The notes below the pieces were generated by a model. That model did no database searches. It worked only from the letters and a program-made list of their open reading frames with translations, and was not told the DNA's origin. From Pasteurellaceae bacterium (lineage in GTDB: Bacteria > Pseudomonadota > Gammaproteobacteria > Enterobacterales > Pasteurellaceae), in assembly GCA_900756875.1 (NCBI GenBank), contig CAAELW010000114.1, positions 1 through 6,988 of the forward strand: 6,988 nt of DNA, in the 5' to 3' direction. Position numbers and translations under genes: made by a program. This document shows positions 1 through 6,555 of the stretch, in pieces. Position 1 is the stretch's first letter. Every line of letters begins with the position of its first letter.

Positions 1-219
1 ATCAGATAAATAACAGCAGTAGGCAAAATCCGTCACGGAACGTGCCACACCCACTAATTGTTCACCATACCAAGCGGTCACTAATAAATCTGCATGGTGC
101 AACATTGCTGCGACACGTTTTTCATCCTCTAGTGGACGGCGTGCCCCGAGCGTTGTTTTATTTAACAGTGCAATAAATTGTTTAACTGAAATCGGTTCAT
201 TCACTTTGTAGTCTATCAT
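1..219 (-). CDS. GNAT family N-acetyltransferase, N-terminal part (runs off left edge)
   Basis: The first 73 codons are present, starting with ATG at 219-217 (MIDYKVNEPI). They read without a stop to the window edge, so the gene continues to the left. The segment with RRPLEDEKRV (residues 26-35), DLLVTAWYGEQLVGVARSVTD (about 44-64) and FAYCCYLSD at the end matches the early strands of a common small bacterial GNAT acetyltransferase. In that family this region is followed by the acetyl-CoA binding motif, which here lies outside the window. Such proteins transfer an acetyl group from acetyl-CoA to an amine; the substrate cannot be told. A GAGG ribosome site lies about nine bases before the ATG. 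The gene begins 32 bases after the pgl stop on the same strand with no visible terminator between, so it may be the last gene of a zwf-pgl transcript. Family assignment is by recognition of the sequence pattern; function is unknown. Confidence 0.8.
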   Translation of the reverse strand, partial: MIDYKVNEPISVKQFIALLNKTTLGARRPLEDEKRVAAMLHHADLLVTAWYGEQLVGVARSVTDFAYCCYLSD

Positions 220-251
220 TTTGCAAGCCTCGATATTTGATTCTTAACTTG

Positions 252-950
252 TTATAGCAATTTTGCCGCCGCTTTATCCAAATACCATTCCGTCACCCCA
301 TTTTTTGCTTTAATTTTGGCAGCAGGGTAAGGCAGATTTTCTGCAGGAGTCGTTTGGATTTCTTTTAAAATATCCGCTTTGCTTTCGCCGGTTACCAAAT
401 AGGTAATGCGTTTGGTTTGTTCAATGAGTTTGGCTGTTTTAGAAATGCGGATTTGACCGCTTTCAGGGTGTTTTGCAATGACCGCAAGATTTTCGTCATC
501 AAAATTGGTTTGATGAGGGAAGAGAGAAGCAGTGTGGCCGTCCGTTCCCATGCCTAAAATGATCCAATCAAAAACACCGTTTGGAATGGCCGCACTTAAT
601 TCTTCTTCGAAGCGTTTTAGTTCAAAGTGCGGTTCATTTTCGCCACGAATTCTGTGGATGTTTTCCGTTGGAATTTGAATATGATCGAATAAGAGTTTTT
701 GCACTTCGCCATAGTTACTTTCTGAATTTGTTGGTGGAACCATGCGATCATCACCCCACCAAAAATGCAGATTTTTCCAGTTAATTTGTTCCGCATAAGG
801 CGTTTTGGCTAAGGTTTTAAATAACAACTTAGGCGTTGAACCACCAGAAAGGGAAATATGTACAGGATGATTTAATTGGCTATAAATCACAAATTCTTGG
901 GCGATCTTTTCAACAGTGTGTTGAGCCGTTGGGAAGGTGATGGTGTTCAT
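252..950 (-). CDS. pgl: 6-phosphogluconolactonase
   Basis: This cytoplasmic enzyme hydrolyses 6-phosphoglucono-1,5-lactone to 6-phosphogluconate, the second step of the oxidative pentose phosphate pathway. The protein has 232 residues, the usual length for the DevB/SOL-type lactonase rather than the beta-propeller YbhE type. Visible hallmarks are SGGSTPK (35-41), the phosphate-binding loop shared with sugar-phosphate isomerases; WGDDR (65-69); and LGMGTDGHTASLFP (132-145), with the conserved Asp137 and His139. The C-terminal WYLDKAAA (222-229) is also typical. The ATG at 950-948 has a purine-rich AGAGAAG site six bases upstream. The gene follows zwf by 68 bases, a gap that holds a strong hairpin, and its substrate is the product of zwf, so co-transcription is likely. 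It carries an uptake signal core at 625-633 and a near-copy at 589-597. Confidence 0.96.
   Translation of the reverse strand: MNTITFPTAQHTVEKIAQEFVIYSQLNHPVHISLSGGSTPKLLFKTLAKTPYAEQINWKNLHFWWGDDRMVPPTNSESNYGEVQKLLFDHIQIPTENIHRIRGENEPHFELKRFEEELSAAIPNGVFDWIILGMGTDGHTASLFPHQTNFDDENLAVIAKHPESGQIRISKTAKLIEQTKRITYLVTGESKADILKEIQTTPAENLPYPAAKIKAKNGVTEWYLDKAAAKLL
589..597 (-). repeat. Degenerate uptake signal (8 of 9)
   Basis: The minus strand reads AAGTGCGGC, one base from the core. It is inverted relative to the exact copy 27 bases away. The two can pair over eight bases. Confidence 0.5.
625..633 (+). repeat. DNA uptake signal core (exact)
   Basis: AAGTGCGGT, the Haemophilus-type uptake signal core that the competence machinery prefers, lies inside pgl. 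It is preceded by an A and followed by a T-rich stretch, as in the extended consensus. Confidence 0.85.
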
Positions 951-975
951 GTTTGCTTCTCTTTATATTGGATAT

Positions 976-1007
976 AAGCCTTCTTCCGCTTGTAGGGAAG
1001 AAGGCTT
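976..1007 (-). other. Intercistronic hairpin between zwf and pgl
   Basis: A perfect 12-base inverted repeat (AAGCCTTCTTCC at 976-987 and its complement at 996-1007) encloses an 8-base loop. It begins 11 bases after the zwf stop codon in the direction of transcription. The stem is strong, but neither strand has a T-run after it: the minus strand continues with ATATCC. It is therefore not a standard factor-independent terminator. It could protect the 3' end of zwf mRNA, act as a processing site, or weaken read-through into pgl. The hairpin is seen directly; its role is inferred. Confidence 0.75.
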
Positions 1008-1018
1008 GCGATTAATGA

Positions 1019-2500
1019 TTAAACCTTTTTCTTCATTTTGCCACTTGGTTTACGCCATACGCGACCACTTTTCGCGATAAGTTTTTCCGCCGCAACAGGT
1101 CCCCAAGTACCTGCTTCATATTCATGAACTCGGCCGCCTGCTTCTTTGTAGTCTAAAATTGGTTGAACGAATTTCCATGCAGCATGAACGGCATCAGTAC
1201 GAGCGAAGAGTGTCGCATCACCTTTCATCGCATCGAGCAATAAGCGCTCATAAGCCGTCAGGACTTGGTCATCGGCTAAATCAGCATAACGGAAATCCAT
1301 TGACACTTCTTTTGCTTCAAAGCCTGCCCCTGGTTTTTTCAAGCCGAAACGCATTGAAATCGCTTCATCGGGTTGAATACGGATGATCAATTTATTTTCT
1401 GGTGCATTTTGACTGAATACAGGATGTGGTGTGGTTTTGAAATGAATCACAATTTCCGTCACACGTGCCGGTAAGCGTTTACCGGTACGTACATAGAAAG
1501 GTACGCCCGCCCAACGCCAGTTTTCGATTTCGCAACGTAAAGCCATAAAGGTTTCAGTGCGAGAGTTAGAAGGCACGCCTTTTTCTTGTAAATAACCTTT
1601 GACTTCTTTGCCATCAATTTCTGCTGCAATGTATTGACCAAGCACTAAATTATGCTCAACGTCATCTTGCGTTAATGGACGTAAAGAGTGCATGACTTTG
1701 GCTACTTCATCACGCATTGAGTTCGCATTAATGATAGCAGGTGGTTCCATGGCAACCATGGCAAGAACTTGTAGTAAGTGGTTTTGGAACATGTCACGCA
1801 TTGCACCGGAACCATCATAATAGCCACCACGTTCTTCCACACCAATGGCTTCGGCTCCCGTAATTTCGACATAATCAATGTAATTACGGTTCCAAAGCGG
1901 TTCGAATAAACCATTTGAGAAGCGTAAAACAAGTAAGTTTTGTACGGTTTCTTTACCAAGATAATGGTCGATACGATAGATTTGATGCTCTTCAAAGAAA
2001 CGATGAATTTGAACGTCGAGTTCTTGTGCTGTTTTTTCATCGTAACCAAAAGGTTTTTCCACAATAATCCGTTTCCAACCGTCTTCTTCTGTGTTTAAAC
2101 CATGCGCTGCAAGACATTCTGGAATCACACCATATAAGCTTGGTGGCGTAGACATATAGTAAAGGGTGTTGCCATTCGTTTGATATTTAGTATGTAATTC
2201 TTCTAAACGTGGGACTAATTTACCGTAATCAGCTGCATCTGATGTGTTTACTGCTTGATAATAGAGATGGCTACAAAAAGCATCTAACGTTTCTGGTGTA
2301 GTTTCTTCTGTTTCAAGTAACGCTTTACGCATTTTTTCACGGAAAGTGTCATCGTTTAATTCTGAGCGTGCGACACCCAATACAGAAAACTTGTTTAAAC
2401 GACCAAATTTGAAGAGATTATAAAGTGCTGGAATGAGTTTACGGTGAGTCAAATCACCGGAAGCACCAAAAATCACGATACAGTTATTATTAGTTTGCAT
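1019..2500 (-). CDS. zwf: Glucose-6-phosphate 1-dehydrogenase
   Basis: This enzyme oxidises glucose-6-phosphate to 6-phosphogluconolactone with NADP+, the entry step of the oxidative pentose phosphate pathway and a major NADPH source. From the chosen start it has 493 residues, the normal size. An N-terminal Rossmann domain carries GASGDL (12-17), followed by EKPFG (148-152). The family signature RIDHYLGKE (176-184) holds Asp178, His179 and Lys183, and MFQNHLLQ supplies the catalytic base His241. The reading frame stays open to 2572 through a TTG, but I place the start at the ATG 2500-2498. That ATG has a good AAGGAA site five to ten bases upstream, and the protein then begins [17 protein letters not shown] as in relatives; the extension would also cover the candidate promoter. 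The C-terminus ends in a short lysine-rich tail (KMKKKV). The gene lies between cysQ and pgl in one direction. Confidence 0.97.
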   Translation of the reverse strand: MQTNNNCIVIFGASGDLTHRKLIPALYNLFKFGRLNKFSVLGVARSELNDDTFREKMRKALLETEETTPETLDAFCSHLYYQAVNTSDAADYGKLVPRLEELHTKYQTNGNTLYYMSTPPSLYGVIPECLAAHGLNTEEDGWKRIIVEKPFGYDEKTAQELDVQIHRFFEEHQIYRIDHYLGKETVQNLLVLRFSNGLFEPLWNRNYIDYVEITGAEAIGVEERGGYYDGSGAMRDMFQNHLLQVLAMVAMEPPAIINANSMRDEVAKVMHSLRPLTQDDVEHNLVLGQYIAAEIDGKEVKGYLQEKGVPSNSRTETFMALRCEIENWRWAGVPFYVRTGKRLPARVTEIVIHFKTTPHPVFSQNAPENKLIIRIQPDEAISMRFGLKKPGAGFEAKEVSMDFRYADLADDQVLTAYERLLLDAMKGDATLFARTDAVHAAWKFVQPILDYKEAGGRVHEYEAGTWGPVAAEKLIAKSGRVWRKPSGKMKKKV

Positions 2501-2543
2501 ATTATTCCTTATTGTTCCGAGTAGTATTTTTAAATAATGCAAT

Positions 2544-2572
2544 ATATTACTGCACTTTACCAATCGAACCAA
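2544..2572 (-). promoter_or_regulatory. Candidate sigma-70 promoter for zwf-pgl
   Basis: On the minus strand, TTGGTT (2572-2567) and TAATAT (2549-2544) are separated by exactly 17 bases. Each is close to the -35 and -10 consensus (TTGACA, TATAAT). The -35 starts immediately after the cysQ stop codon, and the predicted transcript would start near 2537, giving a leader of about 37 bases before the zwf ATG. This suggests zwf-pgl can be transcribed independently of cysQ. It is a sequence match only; no operator was recognised. Confidence 0.5.
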
Positions 2573-3379
2573 TCAATTAAATTGAAAGACAGATGCCCAA
2601 TTTTGTGTATTATCTGACACCATCACAAAGTTTGGATTAATTAAACTTTCACGCTGATTATAGGTGAGCGGCTGATAGTGCGGATCGAAAATCATCCCAT
2701 TGATTTCAGCTAATAAAATTTCAGCACCTGCCGTATCCCATTCGCCTGTTTTACCGAGTCGAACATAGCAATCAACCGTTCCTTCTGCAACCAAACCGCT
2801 TTTCAAACTGCTAGATCCAACCACCGTAAATTCGCATGCCAAATTCTTCGCTAAAATTGACCGCACTTTTTCTTGTGAGGTAGTAGCGCCTACGGCGATT
2901 TTTAACGGTTTTGTAAGATCGATTTTTCTGGATTGCAAGGCTTTTATTTCTTTGTCGCTTTGCTTGAATGCCCCAAAACCTTTCATGGCGTAATAGGTGA
3001 TATTCAAAATAGGGAAGTGGATAACACCAAGTACAGGTTGATGGTTTTGCACGAGTGTAATCAACACCGAGAATTGATCTGTGCGATCAATAAATTGCTG
3101 TGTGCCATCAAGGGGATCGATCAACCAATAGGTTTGCCAAGTTTGGCGTTGTTCAAAGGGAATATTGCAGTTTTCCTCTGAAAGAACAGGAATATCGGGG
3201 AAAAGTGCGGTCAGTTTTTCGATTAAAAATTGGCTGACAAATAAATCTGCCTCTGTAACAGGGGTGTTATCCGATTTAGTTTGTATTCTCACATCCTGTT
3301 GGTAAAAACGAGCTAAATGTTTTCCCGCTTCATTCGAGAGCGCACGGACTTGATCGAGAAGTGATTGAGATAATTGCAT
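2573..3379 (-). CDS. cysQ: 3'(2'),5'-bisphosphate nucleotidase CysQ
   Basis: CysQ is a metal-dependent phosphatase that converts 3'-phosphoadenosine 5'-phosphate (PAP) to AMP, and in some species also acts on PAPS. The 268-residue length fits the inositol monophosphatase-like superfamily. The metal-binding residues are visible: TEAD (42-45), the Glu pair in LSEEN (66-70), the signature IDPLDGTQQF (87-96) with Asp88 and Asp91, and WDTAGAE (214-220) with Asp215. The QQF after DGT is typical of CysQ; inositol monophosphatases usually have TNF. It starts nine bases after the small membrane protein gene, and its AGGAAA site (3390-3385) overlaps that gene's TAG stop, so translation is probably coupled. 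Haemophilus influenzae is generally held to lack full sulfate reduction; if so here, the PAP may come from holo-ACP synthase action on CoA (inference). Two exact uptake signals lie inside. Confidence 0.95.
   Translation of the reverse strand: MQLSQSLLDQVRALSNEAGKHLARFYQQDVRIQTKSDNTPVTEADLFVSQFLIEKLTALFPDIPVLSEENCNIPFEQRQTWQTYWLIDPLDGTQQFIDRTDQFSVLITLVQNHQPVLGVIHFPILNITYYAMKGFGAFKQSDKEIKALQSRKIDLTKPLKIAVGATTSQEKVRSILAKNLACEFTVVGSSSLKSGLVAEGTVDCYVRLGKTGEWDTAGAEILLAEINGMIFDPHYQPLTYNQRESLINPNFVMVSDNTQNWASVFQFN
2860..2868 (-). repeat. DNA uptake signal core (exact)
   Basis: AAGTGCGGT on the minus strand, within cysQ. It is preceded by As and followed by CAATTTT, a very good match to the extended Haemophilus consensus with its AT tract. 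It encodes residues KVRS (171-174). Confidence 0.9.
3203..3211 (+). repeat. DNA uptake signal core (exact)
   Basis: AAGTGCGGT on the plus strand, also in cysQ, in the opposite orientation to the copy at 2860-2868. It is preceded by AA and followed by CAGTTTTT. It falls in the codons for LTALF (56-60). Confidence 0.9.
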
Positions 3380-3384
3380 GTTTA

Positions 3385-3391
3385 TTTCCTA
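3385..3391 (-). promoter_or_regulatory. cysQ ribosome binding site overlapping the upstream stop codon
   Basis: The minus strand reads TAGGAAA here. TAG ends the membrane protein gene, and AGGAAA is the ribosome site for the cysQ ATG five bases further on. A ribosome terminating on the first gene would cover the second gene's initiation site, the classic arrangement for translational coupling or reinitiation. The overlap is seen directly; coupling is inferred. Confidence 0.75.
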
Positions 3392-3793
3392 CTTTGATTT
3401 CGGTAATAACAAGGAGAGGAAAATTGTCGTATAGATTGCGAGAATGACAGAGCCCTCTAAGACGAATAATACACGGTCAGTCAGATATTGGGTATTTTGT
3501 GCGATGAGGAGATTGCCGATACTCCAATAACAAAAAAGAATGATGAATGAAAAAAGAAAAATCTTATTCCACTGATGGCGTAGATAGCCTCGGTATTTAG
3601 CAAAGTAAGCGTTGATTATCGCCGGTACGGTGAGAGGCCAAAATGTCAGAAAGAAACCAAATAATGCAGCATCTAAGTTCCCTTCTTTGCAGTAGTCTAT
3701 TCCAAAAACGACATAAGCAATAATGCTACCTATTAGCTGCGTAACCAATGGAAATATGATAATTGCCTTTAGATAAGGGGATTGCGTAGACAC
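3389..3793 (-). CDS. Small four-helix membrane protein of unknown function (GTG start)
   Basis: I do not recognise a named family. The 134-residue protein is very hydrophobic, with four likely membrane helices at about 9-31, 42-64, 77-97 and 107-130. Short polar loops separate them, including a basic loop KYRGYLRHQWNK (66-77) that would be cytoplasmic under the positive-inside rule, and it ends in a basic PKSK. There is no signal peptide cleavage site. It starts with GTG at 3793-3791; this is well supported because an AGGAG site lies six bases upstream and the protein contains no internal methionine at all. The gene sits between the terminator of the OPT transporter and cysQ, and its TAG stop is embedded in the cysQ ribosome site. 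It may be a small inner-membrane accessory protein, but nothing in the sequence shows its role. The hydrophobic pattern, clean start and tight spacing support a real gene. Confidence 0.85.
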   Translation of the reverse strand: MSTQSPYLKAIIIFPLVTQLIGSIIAYVVFGIDYCKEGNLDAALFGFFLTFWPLTVPAIINAYFAKYRGYLRHQWNKIFLFSFIILFCYWSIGNLLIAQNTQYLTDRVLFVLEGSVILAIYTTIFLSLLLPKSK

Positions 3794-3806
3794 CTTGAAC
3801 TCCTAG

Positions 3807-3837
3807 AAAAATAGGCTATCCGAGGACAGCCTATTTT
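3807..3837 (-). terminator. Factor-independent terminator after the OPT transporter gene
   Basis: Perfect 10-base arms (3808-3817 and 3828-3837) contain TAGGCT/AGCCTA flanked by A4 and T4. On the minus strand the inner part extends through a G-U pair and two or three more pairs to a small loop, and the stem is followed by a run of five T. On the plus strand the same wobble position is an A-C mismatch, so the structure fits minus-strand RNA better. It begins six bases after the OPT stop codon. The next gene's AGGAG site starts only three bases after the T-run, so any read-through leads directly into that gene. Confidence 0.85.
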
Positions 3838-3843
3838 AATCCA

Positions 3844-5844
3844 TTATTTCGATTTCTTCGCACGTAATACACGAGAAACGAAAATAAAGATACCAAAGAT
3901 AAATACGGCAAGACCAAGTAATTCGCCCATATTATCCCAGTTTTCTAACGCTAAGGCTAATGGAGCTTCAGAACCGCCTGATGTGACAGATGCGGCGATA
4001 ATGAAAGCTAAGATGACGCCCATCAAGCTTTCACCCACAATTAAACCAGCAGCGAAAAGTGTACCGAAACGTTCTGCTTTTTTCTCCACTTCCGCATCGT
4101 TAGTACATTTTGCATAGTTTTTAATGTTACGGGTGATAAACCATGCCATTACTGCACCGACTACAACCGGCATATTGATTGATGGTGGAAGGTAGATACC
4201 AATCCCCACCGCTAATACTGGCAGGGCAAAGCGGCTGTTAGTTGTTTTACGCATAAGTGCATCAATAATAATTAATACCACACCTAAGCCTACACCACTT
4301 AAAATGTAAGTCCATTCTAATTGATTGGTGAAAATACCTTTTGAAATGGTGGTCATAATGGTCGCTTGTGGCGCTGAAAGCGCTTGTGCTGGATCCATGT
4401 CTGGACGTGGTAATGCACCTGTGAAACCATAAGCGTGGTATAAAATTTCTAATACCGGCGCAATCACTAATGCACCAACGAAACAACCAATGATTAACGC
4501 AACCTGTTGTCTCCAAGGAGTTGCTTCAACTAAAAGACCGGTTTTTAAATCTTGTAAGTTATCGTTTGAAATAGTGGCGGTGGTTAAAACGATAGAAGCC
4601 GTGAATAAGGTTAATGCCGTTAAGAATTTTTGACCGTCTGCCGTTTCAAATAAACCACCGCTTTTACCAATTGTCACTAAAACAAGAGAAATTACGATGA
4701 CGGAAATAATCCCTATACCTGAAATTGGGCTGGAAGATGAACCAACTAATCCCGCCATATAACCTGATGCCGCTGCGACGAAGAAACCAATTAACACCGC
4801 GAGTAGAGTACAAACCACGACTAATAACACAGCAAGTTCAGCAGAAATTGGTGCCGCTGCAATGAAGTGATATAAGGAAATCACGATTAACACGACAGTC
4901 GCCAATAAAATATAAATAATGGTTTTTGGCGATAAGTCGATATCAATACGATGTTCTGATTCAGCTTGTGAGCCTTTTAACATGCGGAAAGAATGAACCA
5001 TCCCTTCAATCATTGGTTTGAGAAGGATTAATAATGTCCAAATTGCTGCAATACCGATAGTACCCACACCGATAAAGCGAACTTTCGTTTTCCATTCAGC
5101 CATGGCATAACTAACAATAGAGGCATCCGTTGGCATATCGCCTGTTGCAGTGAAATAAGGTACTGCGACACCCCAAGCGAGGAATGTACCGAATAACATT
5201 GCAAGACCGCCCACGATACCGATTAAGTAACCCGCACCGACTAATGCAAGAGAGAAACCCATCGGTAATTGGAAAACGGCTTTGCCGTTAGAGAACCATG
5301 CGCTTGCGCTGTCAGACATGACACGTAATGCGTTAGTTAAGAACGCAACGGTTCCCGCAAAAATACCGCCATAAGCAATATCTTTTACACCGCTGTCACT
5401 TTCGTCATTATTGCCTGCTTTTAAGATTTCAGCCGCAGCCACACCTTCAGGGTAAGGTAAGTCGCTGTTTACCACCATTGCACGACGTAATGGAATAGTG
5501 AATAGTACGCCCAACGTACCGCCAGAGGCACAGATAAGCACAGTTTGCCAGAATGGGAATTCCTGCCAGTAACCCATCATTAACAGGCCAGGAAGAACGA
5601 AAATAACAGAAGACAATGTCCCCGCTGATGAAGCTTGGGTTTGCACCATGTTATTTTCTAAAATACTGGAATCCTTGAAGAATTTTAAAATTGCCATAGA
5701 GATCACGGCAGCTGGAATGGAGGAGGCGAAAGTCATCCCCACTTTAAGACCCAAATAAACGTTAGATGCAGTGAAGATCACTGTAATTAACGCCCCAAGG
5801 AACATCCCCCGGAAGGTCAATTCTTTTAAATTATTATCAGACAT
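3844..5844 (-). CDS. OPT family oligopeptide transporter
   Basis: This is an inner-membrane secondary transporter of the OPT superfamily, whose members import small peptides, glutathione-like compounds or metal-peptide chelates; the substrate of this bacterial branch is not evident from sequence. The 666-residue protein is mostly hydrophobic, with roughly 15-16 membrane helices. Conserved OPT segments are visible: NVYLGLKVGMTFASSIPAA (28-46), NMVQTQASSAGTL (65-77), SDLPYPEGVAAAEIL (127-141), GLVGSSSSPISGIG (365-378), SNDNLQDLKTGLLVEATPW (426-444), LPPSINMPVVVG (552-563) and ERFGTLFAAGLIVGESLMGV (591-610). A charged loop (about 289-306) divides the two halves. The ATG at 5844-5842 follows an AGGAAAA site at the proper distance. 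It probably forms its own unit, with a 123-base AT-rich gap upstream and a terminator just downstream. Length and motifs suggest an intact gene. Confidence 0.93.
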   Translation of the reverse strand: MSDNNLKELTFRGMFLGALITVIFTASNVYLGLKVGMTFASSIPAAVISMAILKFFKDSSILENNMVQTQASSAGTLSSVIFVLPGLLMMGYWQEFPFWQTVLICASGGTLGVLFTIPLRRAMVVNSDLPYPEGVAAAEILKAGNNDESDSGVKDIAYGGIFAGTVAFLTNALRVMSDSASAWFSNGKAVFQLPMGFSLALVGAGYLIGIVGGLAMLFGTFLAWGVAVPYFTATGDMPTDASIVSYAMAEWKTKVRFIGVGTIGIAAIWTLLILLKPMIEGMVHSFRMLKGSQAESEHRIDIDLSPKTIIYILLATVVLIVISLYHFIAAAPISAELAVLLVVVCTLLAVLIGFFVAAASGYMAGLVGSSSSPISGIGIISVIVISLVLVTIGKSGGLFETADGQKFLTALTLFTASIVLTTATISNDNLQDLKTGLLVEATPWRQQVALIIGCFVGALVIAPVLEILYHAYGFTGALPRPDMDPAQALSAPQATIMTTISKGIFTNQLEWTYILSGVGLGVVLIIIDALMRKTTNSRFALPVLAVGIGIYLPPSINMPVVVGAVMAWFITRNIKNYAKCTNDAEVEKKAERFGTLFAAGLIVGESLMGVILAFIIAASVTSGGSEAPLALALENWDNMGELLGLAVFIFGIFIFVSRVLRAKKSK

Positions 5845-5967
5845 AAATTTTCCTATATATATTTTTTGAAAAATGGCGATACATTCTCAAAAAAAGAATA
5901 TTTATGCAAGTTTTCTTTAAATTTAATCGCTTGCTATTAGAAATTATTTAAATTTATTCAATTAAAT
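5845..5967. other. AT-rich intergenic region upstream of the OPT gene
   Basis: This 123-base gap between the nudE stop and the OPT start is very AT-rich. It holds the OPT ribosome site (AGGAAAA, about 5850-5856 on the minus strand). No GC-containing hairpin with a T-run follows nudE, so I see no factor-independent terminator for it; only weak AT-only inverted repeats are present. The region should contain the OPT promoter, and a weak candidate is listed separately. Confidence 0.7.
5934..5961 (-). promoter_or_regulatory. Weak candidate promoter for the OPT gene
   Basis: On the minus strand TTGAAT (5961-5956) and TAATAG (5939-5934) are 16 bases apart, each a partial match to the sigma-70 elements. 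In such AT-rich DNA similar matches arise by chance, and the leader would be long (about 85 bases). It is the best pair I found in this gap. Confidence 0.25.
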
Positions 5968-6513
5968 TTATTGTTTTTTTAAGTGATCGCGTAAAGAATA
6001 AAGTGCAGCAAGATTTCTAGCCTCATTAAATTCATCACTATCCAAAAGTGCATCAAGTTGAGATAACGGATAACGGACGATTTCTAATGGTTCAGGCTCA
6101 TCGCCTTCCAGTTTATTGGGGTACAAATCTTCACCTAATAACACGTGCATTTTGTGCCCCATGATTTGTGGATTGATTTTCATGGTACGTAAAAATGTCC
6201 ATTTTTTTGCGCCGAAGCCAATTTCCTCCTGTAATTCGCGATTTGCACTTTGTTCGGGAGTTTCCCCCATATCCATTCCACCTTTTACAAAGCCTAGCTC
6301 ATATTGTTCTGTTCCAACGGCATATTCGCGAACCAGGAGGAGATCCTCTCCATCAATAGCAATCACCATGACAGAATCGCGATTAAAAGGGCGAAAACGT
6401 TCATAAGTGCGGTCAATTCCATTGGAGAATTTGAGTTCGACAGCTTGAATTTCAAACAAACGGGATTTTGCCACGGTGGAAAGGGAGAGAATGTGTGGAA
6501 GTTGTTTTTTCAT
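5968..6513 (-). CDS. nudE: ADP compounds hydrolase NudE (Nudix hydrolase)
   Basis: NudE is a cytoplasmic Nudix enzyme that splits ADP-linked metabolites such as ADP-ribose, NADH and diadenosine triphosphate, releasing AMP. The full Nudix box is present at residues 78-100, beginning GGMDMGE and ending RELQEEIGF. It fits GX5EX7REUXEEXGU exactly, with Glu84, Arg92, Glu93, Glu96 and Glu97 for metal binding and catalysis. The 181-residue length, the N-terminal basic start and the segment EQYELGFVKGG before the box fit NudE better than the related ADP-ribose pyrophosphatase NudF. The ATG is at 6513-6511, with a modest AGGG site eight bases upstream. It is divergent from hslR. In Escherichia coli, nudE also lies close to hslR, separated by igaA and yrfG (recalled gene order), which are absent here. 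It carries one exact uptake signal at 6405-6413. Confidence 0.92.
   Translation of the reverse strand: MKKQLPHILSLSTVAKSRLFEIQAVELKFSNGIDRTYERFRPFNRDSVMVIAIDGEDLLLVREYAVGTEQYELGFVKGGMDMGETPEQSANRELQEEIGFGAKKWTFLRTMKINPQIMGHKMHVLLGEDLYPNKLEGDEPEPLEIVRYPLSQLDALLDSDEFNEARNLAALYSLRDHLKKQ
6405..6413 (+). repeat. DNA uptake signal core (exact)
   Basis: AAGTGCGGT followed by CAATT, within the N-terminal part of nudE on the strand opposite to its coding strand. Confidence 0.88.
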
Positions 6514-6530
6514 AATATTAGCCCTATTAT
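6502..6530 (+). promoter_or_regulatory. Candidate promoter for hslR, sigma-70 with sigma-32-like features
   Basis: TTGTTT (6502-6507) and TATTAT (6525-6530) lie 17 bases apart on the plus strand, a good sigma-70 layout. Transcription would start near 6537, about 40 bases before the hslR ATG. The same DNA has GTTGTTT and, 14 bases later, CCCTAT (6522-6527), which partly resembles the heat-shock sigma-32 pattern CTTGAAA / CCCCAT. The -35 lies inside the first codons of nudE. The matches are visible; promoter use is inferred. Confidence 0.45.
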
Positions 6531-6555
6531 CTTGTTATTGGCTCATCATACGCAA
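6526..6555 (-). promoter_or_regulatory. Weak candidate promoter for nudE
   Basis: On the minus strand TTGCGT (6555-6550) and GATAAT (6531-6526) are 18 bases apart. The -10 is a five-of-six match; the -35 is poor. The -10 overlaps that of the opposing hslR candidate, so the two promoters would compete. The leader before the nudE ATG would be short (about 5-10 bases), which lowers confidence. Confidence 0.25.

Noticed and set aside
581..784. Plus-strand open frame opposite pgl
   Set aside because: It is antisense to a well-conserved gene and has no recognisable domain or good ribosome site.
1159..2064. Open frames in zwf (1159-1386 plus; 1459-1641 and 1702-2064 minus)
   Set aside because: They lie wholly inside zwf in other frames, lack family features and ribosome sites, and the zwf frame is intact with all its motifs.
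2501..2572. In-frame extension of zwf to a TTG at 2572
   Set aside because: The 24 extra residues are not like the start of this family, the ATG at 2500 has a good AAGGAA site, and the extension overlaps the candidate promoter.
2676..2684. TAGTGCGGA as an uptake signal in cysQ
   Set aside because: Two mismatches to the nine-base core; near-copies of this quality are expected by chance or decay.
2933..3181. Plus-strand open frame opposite cysQ
   Set aside because: It is a shadow of cysQ with no domain or initiation site.
4262..4516. Minus-strand frame inside the OPT gene
   Set aside because: It overlaps the intact OPT reading frame and is low in family-like features.
5884..5900. Short inverted repeat ATTCT/AGAAT around a T-run upstream of the OPT gene
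   Set aside because: Only five bases per arm in AT-rich DNA, with no stable stem; not supportable as a terminator or riboswitch.
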